DNA of 64,000 bases, from assembly GCA_038049695.1 (NCBI GenBank), contig CP142452.1, positions 54,828,501-54,892,500 of the forward strand. The letters run 5' to 3'. The translations under genes and the position numbers were made by a program. Under the pieces are notes generated by a model. The model was not told the DNA's origin, made no database searches, and saw nothing but the letters and a program-made list of their open reading frames with translations. Positions 1 through 12,035 of this stretch are shown piece by piece (the first letter of the stretch is position 1; each line of letters starts with the position of its first letter). The DNA is from Cinnamomum chago (taxonomy: Eukaryota; Streptophyta; Magnoliopsida; Laurales; Lauraceae).

Positions 1-883
1 AGGAAGTTGTAATTTTTCCTTGTTTTTATTCCAACTAGTCTTGATGTAAGCTTTCTTGAAAAGCATAGGTATCTCCAATGTAATTTTTGGTTTTGCTTTT
101 CATGGTTTGCTTGTATAAATTTATTTATTGTAACAAGCAAGGAGAAGAAAGCTTCAAAGATTGCATGGTTGCAAGTAGAAGCAGATTCCATGGTGGTGGA
201 GGCAACGAAGGTTTCCTAGTGCGAAAAGGACTCTTAACCAAGTATCCTAGTTTGATTAGGATTCCTAGTTGGATAAGGATTCCTAATTGGATAAAGATTT
301 GAAGTCCGAAGAGCAGGGAGCCATCAAGGATTGCATTCTTTTATTTGCTTTTATATATGGAATGCACGGTTGAATGCTTTATATAATTGCTATGTTTATC
401 ACCTAGTAACATGGCCACCACTAGGTTCTTAAAATTGGCATCTTTCTATATTGGATTGTTTTTAGTTTGGCAAATTGTTTTAAACGGATCTTAGACCAGC
501 ACCTTCTATTTGTCTAAGGTTTAAAAGTTGGATAGGGTTTAGTTTATCTCGGTACCCTAAGTTTCCAAAAGAGGCCAAACTAAAATCTAATATGTTGCTA
601 CCTTAGTGGGCCCATAACCCATTGGTCCCAAGTTAGGAAATTTGACCCTTTAAAGTGATTTGCTCAAATATTTTAAAGCAAAAGTTATTTATGTTCAAGA
701 TGACTTAAGTCATTGAGTCATGAATTTAATTAACTAAGTTTGCTAGATTTAAAAAGATTTTTTGAGTAACCAATGTAAAGGTCAAAAGAGTTTTTCAAAA
801 CCCTAGTGTTAAATAATCAAGTGGGGGAGAGGGGTTTGGAAAAACCCCACGGCCTTCCATTTTCGGTTCATACTATCTCAATG
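1..883. other. Left-edge non-coding sequence, probably copia leader/LTR remnant
   Basis: No coding region is supported here. The sequence is AT-rich and continues without a visible break into the leader of the copia element. It may include the degraded 5' LTR, but I see no TG...CA boundary and no tRNA-Met primer-binding sequence. The 71-codon open frame at 87-302 has no recognisable domain. Confidence 0.35.
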
Positions 884-1120
884 GAGTATTAGTGGGAGCG
901 GCCACCCCTTCGGTGGAGTTCTTTACTAAAGATTGCTTCGATGGGTTAGTGGGTGAACTAATGTGAATATTCGTAATGAGGTGTTAGTGGGAGCGGCCAT
1001 CCCTTCGGTGGAGTTCTTTACTAAAGATCACTTCTATAGAATGTCAATGAAGTGTTGGTGGGAGCGGCCATCCCTTCGGTGGAGTTCTTTACTAAAGTTC
1101 ACTTCAAGATTGGATTAAAG
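884..1120 (+). repeat. Three-copy tandem repeat in copia leader
   Basis: Three units begin at about 884, 982 and 1050. Each contains the core gtgggagcggccatccc, followed by a ttcggtggagttctttacta segment. A degenerate fourth core (ctcggccatcccttcgatgg) lies at about 1337-1357. Unit length varies from about 70 to 98 bp because the spacers differ. The array sits upstream of the copia gag start and is probably part of the element's untranslated leader. Confidence 0.75.
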
Positions 1121-1508
1121 TCACTTCCCTTCGGAGGACTTGAGTCATAGACATTCTGGGAACGTTCATAAGAGATGGTAATACACTTGACATAAGACGG
1201 TAATAACCTCTCCCTAGGAGTTAGTGTTATTTGTCATATGAGGCCAAACTAATCAGTGATTGGACTATCATTGGATATGCGTATCCAGACAGTGATGATC
1301 CAAATAAGCAGACCTTAACTCAACGTGACTGTAGGCTCGGCCATCCCTTCGATGGAGGGTCTATGAGGAGGTTGAGACACTGATACATTATGATTAGGGT
1401 TAAATAATGTAAGAAGTCTTGTGCATGTTTTTCCTTTTATTACAAGCACCATATACATGTTACATATATACTGCCTGTCTAATTATAACCTGTTATATAT
1501 CCAGAGAG

Positions 1509-3710
1509 ATGGGGAAGGATTCTTTTAGCCCGTTGATGAGTATTCTGCGTGAGAACAAATTGACTGGCCCAAATTACATAGACTGGAAAAGAAACCTTAA
1601 CATAGTACTCACCGCTGAGGAGTACAAGTATGTTTTGTCAGAACCCTGTCCTACGATTGATGATTATTCTACAGATGCCCAGCTAGAGGCTGAAAGGAAA
1701 TGGAAAAAGGCGAATAGCATGGCCAAATGCTACATGCTTGCTTCCATGTCCAACGTGTTGCAAACGCAGCATGAGCAAATGGACACAGCTTCTGATATCA
1801 TGTTGTCCTTGTCTGAGATGTTCGCAGACAAAAGCAGGCCAGCTAGGCAAGCTGCTTTAAGGACAATCATGAATTCTAGGATGGCTGAGGGAACACCTGT
1901 CAGAGAGCACATGCTCAAAATGATGGATTGTTTCAATGAAGCTGAGATCCTAGGGGCTGAGATTGATGCAGGGAGTCAGACCGATATGATTCTCGAAACT
2001 CTACCGGAGTCTTTCAACCAGTTCAAGCTCAACTTCAACATGAGCAAGTTGGACATGACTCTCTCAGAGTTAATGAAAGAACTCCAGGCGGCAGAGGCTA
2101 TCATGAAGCCTAAAGGCCAAGTTCACTTTTCCCAGTCTTCCTCTAAACTGAACCCGAAAGGGAAAAAGTTCAAGAAGAAGCAGGGTAAGGGAAAAGGACA
2201 GAAAAAGGGCAATGATGGAAAGAAGAACAATGGTACAGGTGAAAAGCCCAAAGGGAAATGCTTTAAGTGCGGCCTCAAAGGTCACTGGAAGAAAGATTGT
2301 CCCAAGCTCCTAGGCTCAGATAAGAAAGGTATACCTCTTTCCTACTACATTGAAACCTGTCATGTGGTTGATTCTACTGATTCATGGATAGTAGACTCTG
2401 GAGCCACTAATCATATCTGCAATTCATTGCAGGGGTTTCAGATAATGAAAAAGCTTGAGAAAGGGGAGTTTGACCTTAGAGTTGGAAATGGAGCAAAGAT
2501 TTGGGCTGTTGCAGTGGGAGCTGTTACTTTACATTTTCCGCATGATAGGATATTAGTTTTAAATAATGTTATCTATGTTCCGGACATAAGGAAGAATTTA
2601 ATTTCAGTTTCCAGACTTATTGAATTTCATTATTCAGTTTCTTTCCATTCTGGTGTTGATATCAGTAGAAATGGAAATATTATATGTTCCGGTAGAATGC
2701 ATGACAACTTATTTTATATATATCCTATTGCTCCCACACTGCATAATGTACAACTAGAAAGCTCATCTTTCCTCAAGAGGAAGGTATCTTCGACCAATGA
2801 CACTTATCTTTGGCACTTACGTTTGGGTCATATTAACCTAAAACGGATTCAGAGGTTGGTAGAGGATGGGCTTTTGAGCTCATTAGATCTCGAACCTTTA
2901 CCTCAGTGTGAATCTTGTCTCATGGGAAAGATTACCAAAAGGTCATTCTCTGGAAAGGGACTGAGGTCAAAGGAGTTGTTAGAATTGGTTCACACTGATG
3001 TGTGTGGTCCTATGAACAAACTAGCTCGAGGAGGTTATGAGTATTTCATCACCTTCACTGATGATTACTCTAGGTATGGATATGTGTACCTAATGCGACG
3101 CAAGTCTGAAGCGTTTGATAAGTTCAAACAATTCAAGGCTGAGGCGGAGTTACAACTAGGGAAACATATCAAAGCTCTTCGATCTGATCGAGGTGGCGAG
3201 TACCTCCTGGGTGAGTTCAAGGAGTACCTCACACAACATGGGATTGTGTCTCAGTTGTCTACACCGGGTACACCCCAGCAAAATGGTGTAGCAGAGAGAA
3301 GAAACCGTACCCTTCTTGATATGGTAAGGTCCATGATGAGTCATGCAACCCTACCCATATCATTTTGGGGATATGCCCTAGAAGCAGCAGCATACATTTT
3401 GAATCTGGTACCTTCTAAATCAGTACCTAGGACACCTCAAGAAATGTGGACAGGTCGAAAACCCAGTTTAAGACATATCCACATTTGGGGTTGTCCAGCC
3501 TATGTACTGAATGATAAAGCTACCAAGCTAGAACCCAGATCGGAAATGAGCTACTTCATTGGGTATCCTAAGGAAACGAGAGGAGGCATCTTTTATCATC
3601 CAAAGGAGCAAAAGGTGCTTATAAGCACTCATGCTAGATACTTGGAGGATGATTGCATGATGCACCAAGATCTCTGTTACTGGATATTTATTGGTTATTT
3701 AATAGAATGA
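1509..3710 (+). CDS. Ty1/copia gag-protease-integrase polyprotein, lacking RT and RNase H
   Basis: This is a 733-residue open frame. The ATG at 1509 is chosen because the protein from there (MGKDSFSPLMSIL) reads as a normal copia Gag N-terminus. Domains in order: a Gag domain (about 20-210); a basic Lys-rich stretch and a CCHC zinc knuckle CFKCGLKGHWKKDC (251-264); the aspartic protease motif WIVDSGATNHIC with its catalytic Asp at 296; a GAG-pre-integrase HHCC region (about 435-475); and the integrase DDE core (Asp in HTDVCGPM about 495, Asp in SDRGGEY about 559, Glu in NGVAERRNRT about 595). Complete copia polyproteins run roughly 1,300-1,450 residues. Here homology stops after STHARYLEDD and the last 15 or so residues are unrelated, so reverse transcriptase and RNase H were deleted. 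The remaining frame has no stops or frameshifts. It could supply Gag and integrase domains, but it cannot transpose autonomously. Confidence 0.9.
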   Translation: MGKDSFSPLMSILRENKLTGPNYIDWKRNLNIVLTAEEYKYVLSEPCPTIDDYSTDAQLEAERKWKKANSMAKCYMLASMSNVLQTQHEQMDTASDIMLSLSEMFADKSRPARQAALRTIMNSRMAEGTPVREHMLKMMDCFNEAEILGAEIDAGSQTDMILETLPESFNQFKLNFNMSKLDMTLSELMKELQAAEAIMKPKGQVHFSQSSSKLNPKGKKFKKKQGKGKGQKKGNDGKKNNGTGEKPKGKCFKCGLKGHWKKDCPKLLGSDKKGIPLSYYIETCHVVDSTDSWIVDSGATNHICNSLQGFQIMKKLEKGEFDLRVGNGAKIWAVAVGAVTLHFPHDRILVLNNVIYVPDIRKNLISVSRLIEFHYSVSFHSGVDISRNGNIICSGRMHDNLFYIYPIAPTLHNVQLESSSFLKRKVSSTNDTYLWHLRLGHINLKRIQRLVEDGLLSSLDLEPLPQCESCLMGKITKRSFSGKGLRSKELLELVHTDVCGPMNKLARGGYEYFITFTDDYSRYGYVYLMRRKSEAFDKFKQFKAEAELQLGKHIKALRSDRGGEYLLGEFKEYLTQHGIVSQLSTPGTPQQNGVAERRNRTLLDMVRSMMSHATLPISFWGYALEAAAYILNLVPSKSVPRTPQEMWTGRKPSLRHIHIWGCPAYVLNDKATKLEPRSEMSYFIGYPKETRGGIFYHPKEQKVLISTHARYLEDDCMMHQDLCYWIFIGYLIE

Positions 3711-5640
3711 CATCTTTCTCTTATTACTTGTGTATATGTATGGTTGTGTAAGGCCCATTGTTTTCTAGTAATGACTTGGGTGTGTAGTGGCTACACACAG
3801 TAAGGTCTGAGTCATGGACACTTGAAACAATAAACTTGTTCATAACTGAGAGATGGAGTTGGGCACTTCATCTTGGTATAAGTTATAATGAGATACTCTC
3901 CTGTATTCAGGGTGACTTACCTTAGTCATGGAGGTCTTTCCGGATTTCTCTCATTAGTGCATGTGTCATGCATTGATCAGGACCACTTGTAGGTGTGATC
4001 ACTGAAATAGTACTATCACAGAGGGAGATCAAGTCACCTCTTGCTACTGAGTGACCAGTGCTCTTAATCTTGAGCATTTGTGGATGAACTGACGAAGTCA
4101 AGTTCTTGTGCTTTAATTCACTATGGGTGAGATCCTGTTCATGGGTCAACAGCTCTGTGTTTTGGGTGCTCGGGCTTGATTAGTTGGGACGTGCAAATGC
4201 AATATGGAATCTATGTCATCTTGTGATGGAATGATCATCCCCTTAGGATTATCCGATTAATCATCAGAATCTAAGATCTTAGTATATGGATGTTCCATAT
4301 GGATATTGAACTTGTGGGTCGCTCCCTGGATCAAGAGAATGATATCCGGATGATGATTAAGTCAAGGGTATGAAGTTCTAAGGATGAGATGTAATCAAGA
4401 AGGTAGATAGTACATCGGTTAACCTACTTGATTATGGATGTTACATAGAGGGGCATTGTGGTCATTGTACTTGGTAGGTCAAAGACAATCGTCGGTTTAT
4501 GATGAGCTTAATTTGCATTTAATATTTGTCCCTGGAGTGCAACCGTAACTCTCTAGTGGAATGAGTTAAGGTTAAAATGATCCTAGTGTTGCTATGGGGT
4601 TAGCATGGACATTTTGGTCATTTTGGAAGACAAGGGCAAATATGTCTTTTGGTCCCTTCTCTAGCCACTTTCCTAGATTGGCAAGGTTTCCTAAATTGTT
4701 TAAATGTGTGGAGAAATAATTTTGAGTGTAAATTCAAATAGGCCCATGATGGCATACATGAATTACAACTCTAGATAAATTATTTGGTACATGGGCCATA
4801 GTAAGTGTGGGCTAGTCAAAGTGGTCCCTAGTATGTGGGTCCCAAGTTTGTGTAGGTCCCATTACTTGGAAGGAGTTCTCTTTGTGCAAGTTTTCCTAAA
4901 GTTTAGTAGCTTTCTAATTCTATTTAGAAACTAAACAAGAAAAGGGAAGAGGGCTGGACGTCCACATGTGTTTGTTTCCTTTTTTAGAAAGTCCTCTTGG
5001 TTTCCTTATTCTTTAAGGAAAGGTCTTCTCTAAAAGGGTTTCAGCTATTATTTATAGCTGGTAGTTCCCTTCCTTGGGCGTGCATCAACATTAAAAAGAG
5101 GAGAGAAACACCTTGGGGCGTGGGTTACATTGGTGAGGGAAAAACCAACCACAAAAAGCCTTTGGACGTCCTAGGCATCTTTGCACAAGTAGAAGTTCCT
5201 ATTGGTCCTTGTTTTCTTCTAAAAGAAAACCCATATCAGACCTGGTCTTTGCACATAAGATCAAGAGAAAAACAAGAAGAAGGAAGCCTATTGTGTTCCC
5301 ACCAACACTAACCAATCAGATTTGGAGAAAGAGGAATAGAGAAGAAGACTAGAAGGAAACTATTGCAAGAAATTCCAGCAAGGTGTGCAGGAATTTAAAG
5401 GCAGTAGATCTGATCTTCAAGTTCAGATCTTGGAGTTTATTCAGCCCAAGAACATCAGGTATGTCTTCTCCATTGTATCTAATTTGATTACACACAAGTT
5501 GGTCTTGGTTTCATGGTGTTTCTAGTGCAATTTTGATGGCTGATTTACTTTCTAAATATGATCCTAGTAAAAAGTTTTAAATTACAGCCATAGAACTCTT
5601 TGTTTCATTAAGAGTTCAGATCTGAATCGCACTTCCTTTC
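3711..5640 (+). mobile_element. Copia 3' untranslated/LTR-like remnant
   Basis: The sequence just after the pol frame resembles the post-pol spacer of copia elements. Further right, a TATA-like ttatttatagctgg at about 5045-5060 and a following stretch with 'gggcgtgcatcaaca' style sequence match the general layout of the copia solo LTRs at 40297-41949 and 42357-47101. I cannot identify a clean LTR start or end, or a TSD. The 104-codon frame at 4997-5311 lies inside this remnant and has no recognisable domain. Confidence 0.45.
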
Positions 5641-5644
5641 ATGC

Positions 5645-7378
5645 TTTGTACCAGGTCGACCGGGCCTTGACCAGGTTGACCGGGCCAATTGAGAAATTCC
5701 TGCTAGAGGGATTTTCACCCTATTTTTGGATAGGCTTAGGTGGGACTTTGGCTACCCTTTTTGGACTCATTGGACTATATGTGAGGATGTCTTGAGCCGA
5801 CGTTCTTCACGGTTGGTTCGGTTGCATCGGAATCCAATCCATTTCAATCTTGAATGATATAGGACAACACGATATCCTTCTTATATCCATACGCAAAGTC
5901 TATTTCCTAGGGTATCGCAAATCCTATCCCTTTCGGTGACTGATATAGGTTGTAGGATGCTTCCGGATTAACATCATACTTAGGATGAACTGTTTATAGT
6001 TTGATTTTTCTATTGTAGCATCTAGTACTATCCATAAGCTCATTTTAAGTTTTGAAAATCGTGAAGTGTATAAGGAGCCCGGAATGTCTTCAAACTCAAG
6101 GAGTACCAAGTCTTTATTACAATCGACATACGAGGGACCCCTATTCACCTTAAACAAATCTTGAAACCAATATTTTACCAAAATTGTAATAGTTCACTGT
6201 TTCACCTCATTTCCAAGATTTGCATTACACGACTTGTTTTCCCGAAAGCATTAAAGTTACACTAGTAACAGTTACTTGTCCCGAAATGCATTGCACCACA
6301 TGAAATGGAAATTATTCCTTGAACATACTTGCCCCGCATGTTTATTTACTTGCACTTGAATTACTTGCTCATGTCTCGATTTGTTATTTGACCTATGAGT
6401 CGACATCACTAAGCTTGGATAACCTTGTCGGTTTGATCCACCGGCTTGGAGATCCCCCTCCCGTCCCGCCAGCTGCAGTTTGGATCCCGATGCCCGGTTT
6501 ATTACCGTGGTCCCGTCCCGATACCCGGTTCGCTACCGTGGTCCCGTCCCGTATAATTATATTGTATATATGCTTTGCGTTGAATCTCCTCACCTTGTGT
6601 GACTGAGACCAACGTCCCGTTATACTTTTGTCACTTTGGTGATATAGGATTTAGCTTTATGTGGTTGTCATTTTGTTAGTTCTCGATTCCTTGGATACCT
6701 TACATGTTTTATCTTGTTTATTTGTTTTCTAGTAAATGATTTTTCTCCTTTATGAGAGTTCTTGCTTAAATAGATTTCTATGCTTTTCAAGATATTTCCT
6801 TTATTATATGTTGTTGTACCTTTTCACTCTCTTGCCAGACCGCCGTGTCTGATCCATTTTCTTTGGTACTCAGTTCCCGTTGCCGGTTACCTTGAGGAGG
6901 ATCCGGAGGAGGCGGTAGGTGAACCGCAGCCCTTAGTTGAGTGGCGTGCTGACGATGTCATGTAGATGTTGGGTTGCTACGAGAGACGTAACATTTTGGA
7001 AAAGCTATTTAACCATTCTTTTGGGTTATTGTTTTGTTTATATTGGCCTTTGTTGGCCTCTAGTTTTGGGGAATGTAACTAAATGATCTTTTGTTAAACT
7101 TTAACTTACTTTTGGGAAACATGTTATTGATCATTGCTCATTCTGATACAATATTTTATACTTGATGTTATCTTCATGACTAGGGATAGTTTGACTATTT
7201 GATTTGCTACATGCTCCGCACTTAAAAGAAATATTCATTTATGGTTGTGATATCCTCACCGCGGACACCTGTGGGAAATTAAATAAATATATGTTATTAA
7301 TAAACTATTGTTGTACATCATCTCTATTAGTGTCCCGATCCCAGATCAGTCCTTCGGGCCCGGTCCGGGGTCGCGACA
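5645..7378 (+). mobile_element. Ty3/gypsy long LTR, 5'-truncated
   Basis: From about 5725 this aligns by eye with solo LTR C (33032-37056). Shared landmarks are the gtgggac..ttggctaccctttttggact segment, the ggagcccggaatgtcttcaa segment near 6078, the cttggagatcccc block near 6445 and the terminal cggggtcgcgaca. It ends in ACA at 7378, where LTR 7539-10716 also ends. The 5' part, including the TG start and TATA region, is missing. The left boundary against the copia remnant is uncertain (about 5640-5725). A short GGTCGACCGGGCC / GGTTGACCGGGCC pair at 5656-5690 is the palindromic cassette of this copy. Confidence 0.75.
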
Positions 7379-7526
7379 CACGGACTATTCAATGGTTGAA
7401 AGTACTTTGGGAGAATCATAGACCGAAAGAGGCAACATGAGAATTACGAGATCAAGTGCAGAAGAAGTATCCACATCTACTACCAAAGGTGAGTTTTATA
7501 TTTCATTTGGAGGACCAAATGCCCTA
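7379..7526 (+). pseudogene. Ty3/gypsy pol C-terminal (chromodomain-end) remnant
   Basis: About 49 codons read as the C-terminal tail of a plant gypsy polyprotein. The characteristic run is IQWLKVLWENHRPKEAT, then an in-frame TGA (7438-7440) where the conserved Trp of the EATWE motif is expected, then ELRDQVQKKYPHLLP and a final TAA at 7524-7526. The V.W....EATWE...YP motif is typical of the end of chromovirus (Del/Tekay-type) pol. It lies directly between the end of one LTR and the polypurine tract of the next, so almost all of gag-pol has been deleted. Confidence 0.8.
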
Positions 7527-7538
7527 AGGGGTGGAGGA
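7526..7538 (+). other. Polypurine tract of gypsy element
   Basis: The purine-rich aaggggtggagga abuts the TG of the following LTR (TGTAAGATCCCGACC). This is the expected position for plus-strand priming and fixes the orientation of the element as plus. Confidence 0.75.
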
Positions 7539-10500
7539 TGTAAGATCCCGACCCGAGTGAACCCGATTAGTGTTAATTAAGTCGTGTGTTAGTTCTAAGC
7601 TTGATTAGTGATTTTGCCTAAGTTGGGTTTGGAGCAGCTTTTAAAATAGTTTTGGAGAAATTTTGAGTGCCTTAGTGACTAGAGGTGCCCTTTGGGGGGT
7701 TCCTTATATGATTTTACGTTTACTTGGGGGATTTTCTGGAATTGCTTTGATTTGTGTTTTTATCCCGTTTCATTTGTCTCGTTAATCCTGACAACTTTCA
7801 TGTTAATCCCGTTTCCGTTCGAGATCCCAAAACCCGATTTCCTAGCCTTAAGGGCAAAACAGTCTTTTTACACTAAATTTGTACCCAAAAGTTGATATCC
7901 CCAAAACCCACGAAACATATACTTTTTGAAAACAAGATATTTCGGCGGTCATTTCTTCCTTCTTCGTCGAATTCATCTGAGATCCCGAAAGACACGATTT
8001 CAGCCCAAAGAACTTCTTAAGTGGTGGGACCCATTCTCATTGCTTTTATAAGGAGAATCCATCTTTCATTTCCCTTTTCTAGCACAACACTTCAACCTAG
8101 GGTTTCTTTTCCCTTTTCTCTTCTTCTTCTTGCTCTCTCCATCTCCAATCCACACCAATCTTGGACCAATCAAGAAATGGAGGTCATCTTCTTTTTCCCC
8201 ACCTTGCAAGCTTTCTTTTGATACCATTTGTAGAGAAATTCACCAACTTTGAGACTCCCTTTGAGCTAACTCTTCCCATTTGAAGGTCATCCAAGTAAGC
8301 AATCTTCTTTATCTTCTAGATTTGTATTCTTCCAGTCCTTGAGAAACTCCATTTTTCATTATTGTGAGTTCTATCTTCTATTTCATGTTTTGACCCATTT
8401 TAGGGTTTGTTTTTGGGGGTTTTGTTTTTACTTGTAGCTTGGATTTTGAGCTTGAGAGGTGATTAGAAACTTGGATTTGCTTGATTAGAGGCCAAAGGCA
8501 AGTGGATGATTAGATGTTTTGAGCTATAAATGATTTGATGAAATATAAGTGATTTTACTCATGCTTTTACTGACTTGCATTGTTGAAATAAATGCTCATA
8601 ATAAGTCTTGTTAGCTTGTTTAATCCTTACAAATGTTAGCATTTATGGCCTATCATTTAATGCTTTCAAGTGACTTAGATGAATACTTGTGATTTGGTGG
8701 ATTTTCTCCTCTTTTTGTGATTGATTGAGAATGGAAGGAAAGTGAAGGGAGAAATGTAAGATGAAAGAGTGGAAGTGTGGAATGATGAATTAGAGGAGTC
8801 TTGGACTCATTTTTATTGCAGGATTGTAAGGGGGATGATGTAAGGTTGGTTTAAGGGAGAAAAGGGCTCAAATCTGAACACAATGGGGCTTTTCCCGCAC
8901 CTGGTGGTCAGCCAGCGGTCACCTGTCGGCTAGCCGCCGGTCGCCAGTGGACCGAACATTCGCGGCCACTTTTCCAGAGAGCATCTCTCTCCCCTGAACC
9001 AGCGGTCAGCCCTGCGATTAACCAGCGGCTAACCGCCGAATCCAGTGGAGGCTAACTGCCAGCTAACCGCACCATGGCGGTTGCTTTTCCAGTAAACTGC
9101 AATTTGCAGCCCAGCCGTGGTCAACCAGCAGCTTCCCGCCGAACCCAGCAACGGCTAACCACCAGGTGACCGAAATTGCCCAGAAACATGGAAATGGAGA
9201 GAAATGAAGAGGATTTTCGTCCCAATAATTTGTGCACCCTTTTAGAGAATGATGGAGACTGTTCACTTGGAGATATGTTTGGAGCCCGTTCGAGAAAGAA
9301 ACCACATCACAAAGACTAATTTAAAGTTTTAAAAATCCTAAAGTGTATAAGGAGCCCGGAATGTCTTCAAACTCAAGGAGTACCAAGTCATTATTACAAT
9401 CGACATACGGGACCCCTATTCACCTTAAATAAATCTTGAAACCGATATTTTGCCTGAAATTGCAATAATCCATTGTAGTTCCTTATTCCCGAGATTTACA
9501 TTACATGACTCGTTTTCCCGAAAGCATTGAAGTTACACTCGTAACAATCACTTGTCCCGAAATGTATTGCCCGACATGAAATGACAGTTGTGCCTTTGAG
9601 TACCCCGTCCTGCCCGTTTATTTACTTCCATTTAATGTATTGTACACATGTCTCGATTTTTTATTTGACCTATGAGTCGGCACCATTAAGCTTGGATAAC
9701 CTTATCAGTCTGATCCACTGATTTGGAGATCCCCCTCTTGTCTTGCCAGCTGCAGTTGGATCTCGCTACCCGATTTTTACCGTGGTCTTGTCCCGATGCC
9801 GCAGATTGCTACTGTGGTTCCCGATGCCCGGCTCGCTACCGTGGTCATGTATAGTATATTATATGTATATGTATATATTCCGTTGTTTCTCCTCGCCTCG
9901 TGTGACTGAGATCAACGTCTTGATATTGCTCTGTCACTTCGGTGATAGAGGACTTAGTTCCGTGTGGATGCCATCTTGCTTGTTTTCCAATTTCATTGGA
10001 TGCCCGTACATGTTTTATATTGCATTTATGTTTTCAGTAAATGATTCGTTTCCTTTATGAAAGTTATTGATCGAACAAGTTTAAATGCTTTTAAAGGTAA
10101 ATGTATTTATTATGTTTTATTGTTATACCTTCTCACCCTCTTCCCAGACTGTCGTGTTTGACCCTCTTTTTTTTTTTGGTACTCAGGTCCCGTTGTCGGT
10201 TACCTTGAGGAGGAGTTTTTTGGTACTCAGGTCCCGTTGCCGGTTACCTTGAGGAGGAGCCGGAGGAGGCGGTCAGTGAACCGCAGCGCTTTCCGATGAT
10301 GTCATCTAGACATTCGGACACTTGAGATGCGAAACATTTTGAGGATTGTGGTTTACTATTCTGTTGGGTTATTGTTTTGTTTATATTGGTGTTTGTTGGC
10401 CTCTGTTTTTTGGGAATGTAATTAAATGATTTTTTGTATAAACTTTAACTTACATTTGGAAAACATGCTAATGGTCATTGCTCATTCTGATATAGCGTTT

Positions 10501-10716
10501 ATACTTGTGATATTGTCTTTATGACTAGAGATGGTTTGAATAGTTGATTTACTACACACTTCCGCACTTAAAAGAAATGTTCATATATAGTTGTGATATC
10601 CTCACCGCGAACACCTGTGGAAAAATTAAATAAATGTATGACATTAAACCGATGTCGTACATCATTAGTCTCGATCCCGGATTAGGACCTCAATGACCTA
10701 GTCCGGGGTCGCGACA
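7539..10716 (+). mobile_element. Ty3/gypsy 3' LTR, 3.18 kb
   Basis: It begins TGTAAGATCCCGACC after a polypurine tract and ends GGGGTCGCGACA at 10716. A TATA-like cttttataagg lies at about 8043, some 505 bp from the LTR start, followed by a pyrimidine-rich leader. The nested LTR at 43053-46133 is the same family in reverse orientation and shares the start, the GCGGCTAACCGC motif cluster and the terminal region. Compared with LTR C it lacks roughly 330 bp around 9300. Duplicate blocks at 10170-10260 (ggtactcaggtcccgttg.cggttaccttgaggagga, twice) are a local tandem duplication. The open frames at 9063-9305 and 9743-10060 lie inside the LTR and are not conserved as proteins. Confidence 0.85.
8895..9175 (+). 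repeat. Palindromic motif cluster in gypsy LTR (GCGGCTAACCGC type)
   Basis: Many variants of agcggtcagcc, agcggctaaccgcc and gctaaccgc occur within 280 bp, separated by pyrimidine-rich spacers and short unrelated words. The motif is an imperfect inverted repeat (its reverse complement is GCGGTTAGCCGC). The same motif set occurs in reverse at 44540-44840 in the related LTR. Confidence 0.7.
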
Positions 10717-12027
10717 GATCTCGTGTTCTATCATCCCTGTCATGTAATTTCCATCTTTCTGATGATTGTGGAATCATCTTGTATGCTTATGCCTGTTTCA
10801 AGTACTCCCACTGTTTAAATGATGAATAATATTTCACTGTCTTTCCTTTCTCCGAAGGGCTTCGCGGGAAGGTCAGTAAAATCAGATTTTGGGTACAAAA
10901 TGTTGTGGTTATGAAACAGGGTTTATCGTTACATGAATCAATCCATTTTGTGCTACGAAGTTTTGTTAGTAGACCTTCATTTGGGTGTCTTGTAATTTCC
11001 AATTGGTTAAAAGCATGGCTAAATAATTTCATAATTCATAATTCAAGACTTAGGTTGGTCAGAAAATTTGATTCAGAATTGATAATTCAAGACTTAGGTT
11101 GGTCAGAAAATTTGATGGAGTTGCTTTATTTGATTAGTGACTTAGGTTGATCAGAAAATTTGTTGGGAGTACCTTTATTTGATTAGTGACTTAGGTCGAT
11201 CAGAAAATTTGTTGGAGTACCTTTATTTGATTAGTGACTTAGGTTGATCAGGAAATTTGATGGAATACCTTTATTTGATTTGCTTCTCAATTACTCAATT
11301 AACTAATTCATATGTGCCGATGCTATAATCCCCTCATGCTAAGGCCCAAATCTCAATTCTAAATTACTCAAAATAACTGTTCTTTACATCTACTCTAGGA
11401 CAAATTTTACTTCAACTTAGAGTTGGACACCCACAATTAGAAAGATAGCATGTAAACAAATGGATAAATTAAAAGACAAAGTAAAACTACATGTGTCACG
11501 GGAGGTCAATCTTAAGGTGAGGTCAACTGTGATTAGAGTCGGATATGGATTAGGACTGTATAAGGGGGGTTTTAAGGCCTTATGACTTATGAGTTAACTA
11601 GGTAAGTTATCATTAAAAGGATCCAAAAGAGGATAGCGGTTCACGATTTTGGCTGGCACTGAAATGAAAAGGCTACATTATGAAGTGCTTTTCTTTCTCT
11701 TTTACCATTATCACTCTAGTCAATATTTTAGTAATCATTTCATTGAAATGGTGACTATTACTTCAGTCACGTCCCAGCCAATTCCTGGGTTGGGTTGATC
11801 GAAAGAACAAAGAACTTGGTGATCACTTCTCATAATAAAAAAAAAAGCCTATTTGGCCTGACCCGGGGACGATTCCTGGCCCGGTCTAGTCCCCCAGCCA
11901 GGCCGTGCAGCAGGGTTGTCATAATAAAAGATTCTGGCATTAAACTAATGCAATATATTATAGTATTATGCGGTGCTAAAAGACACATTAAATCACCATC
12001 ATAGCCCAAAACAGGGAATCTTAAATT
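10717..12027. other. Intergenic sequence with a minisatellite
   Basis: No gene is supported. The stretch just right of the LTR (10717-10990) has near-random composition and might be part of an old host locus. Open frames here (81 codons each) overlap on both strands and have no recognisable domain. Apart from the minisatellite at 11043-11285, I see nothing specific. Confidence 0.5.
11043..11285. repeat. Minisatellite, about 49-bp unit, 4-5 copies
   Basis: The units share gacttaggttgatcagaaa followed by atttg and a gagtacctttatttgattag block. Successive copies differ by a few substitutions and single-base indels; the leftmost copy is the most diverged. Confidence 0.8.
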
Positions 12028-12035
12028 GTATCTTC

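Noticed and set aside
4997-5311. 104-codon frame as a gene
   Set aside because: It sits in the copia LTR-like remnant, starts near a TATA-like element and has no domain.
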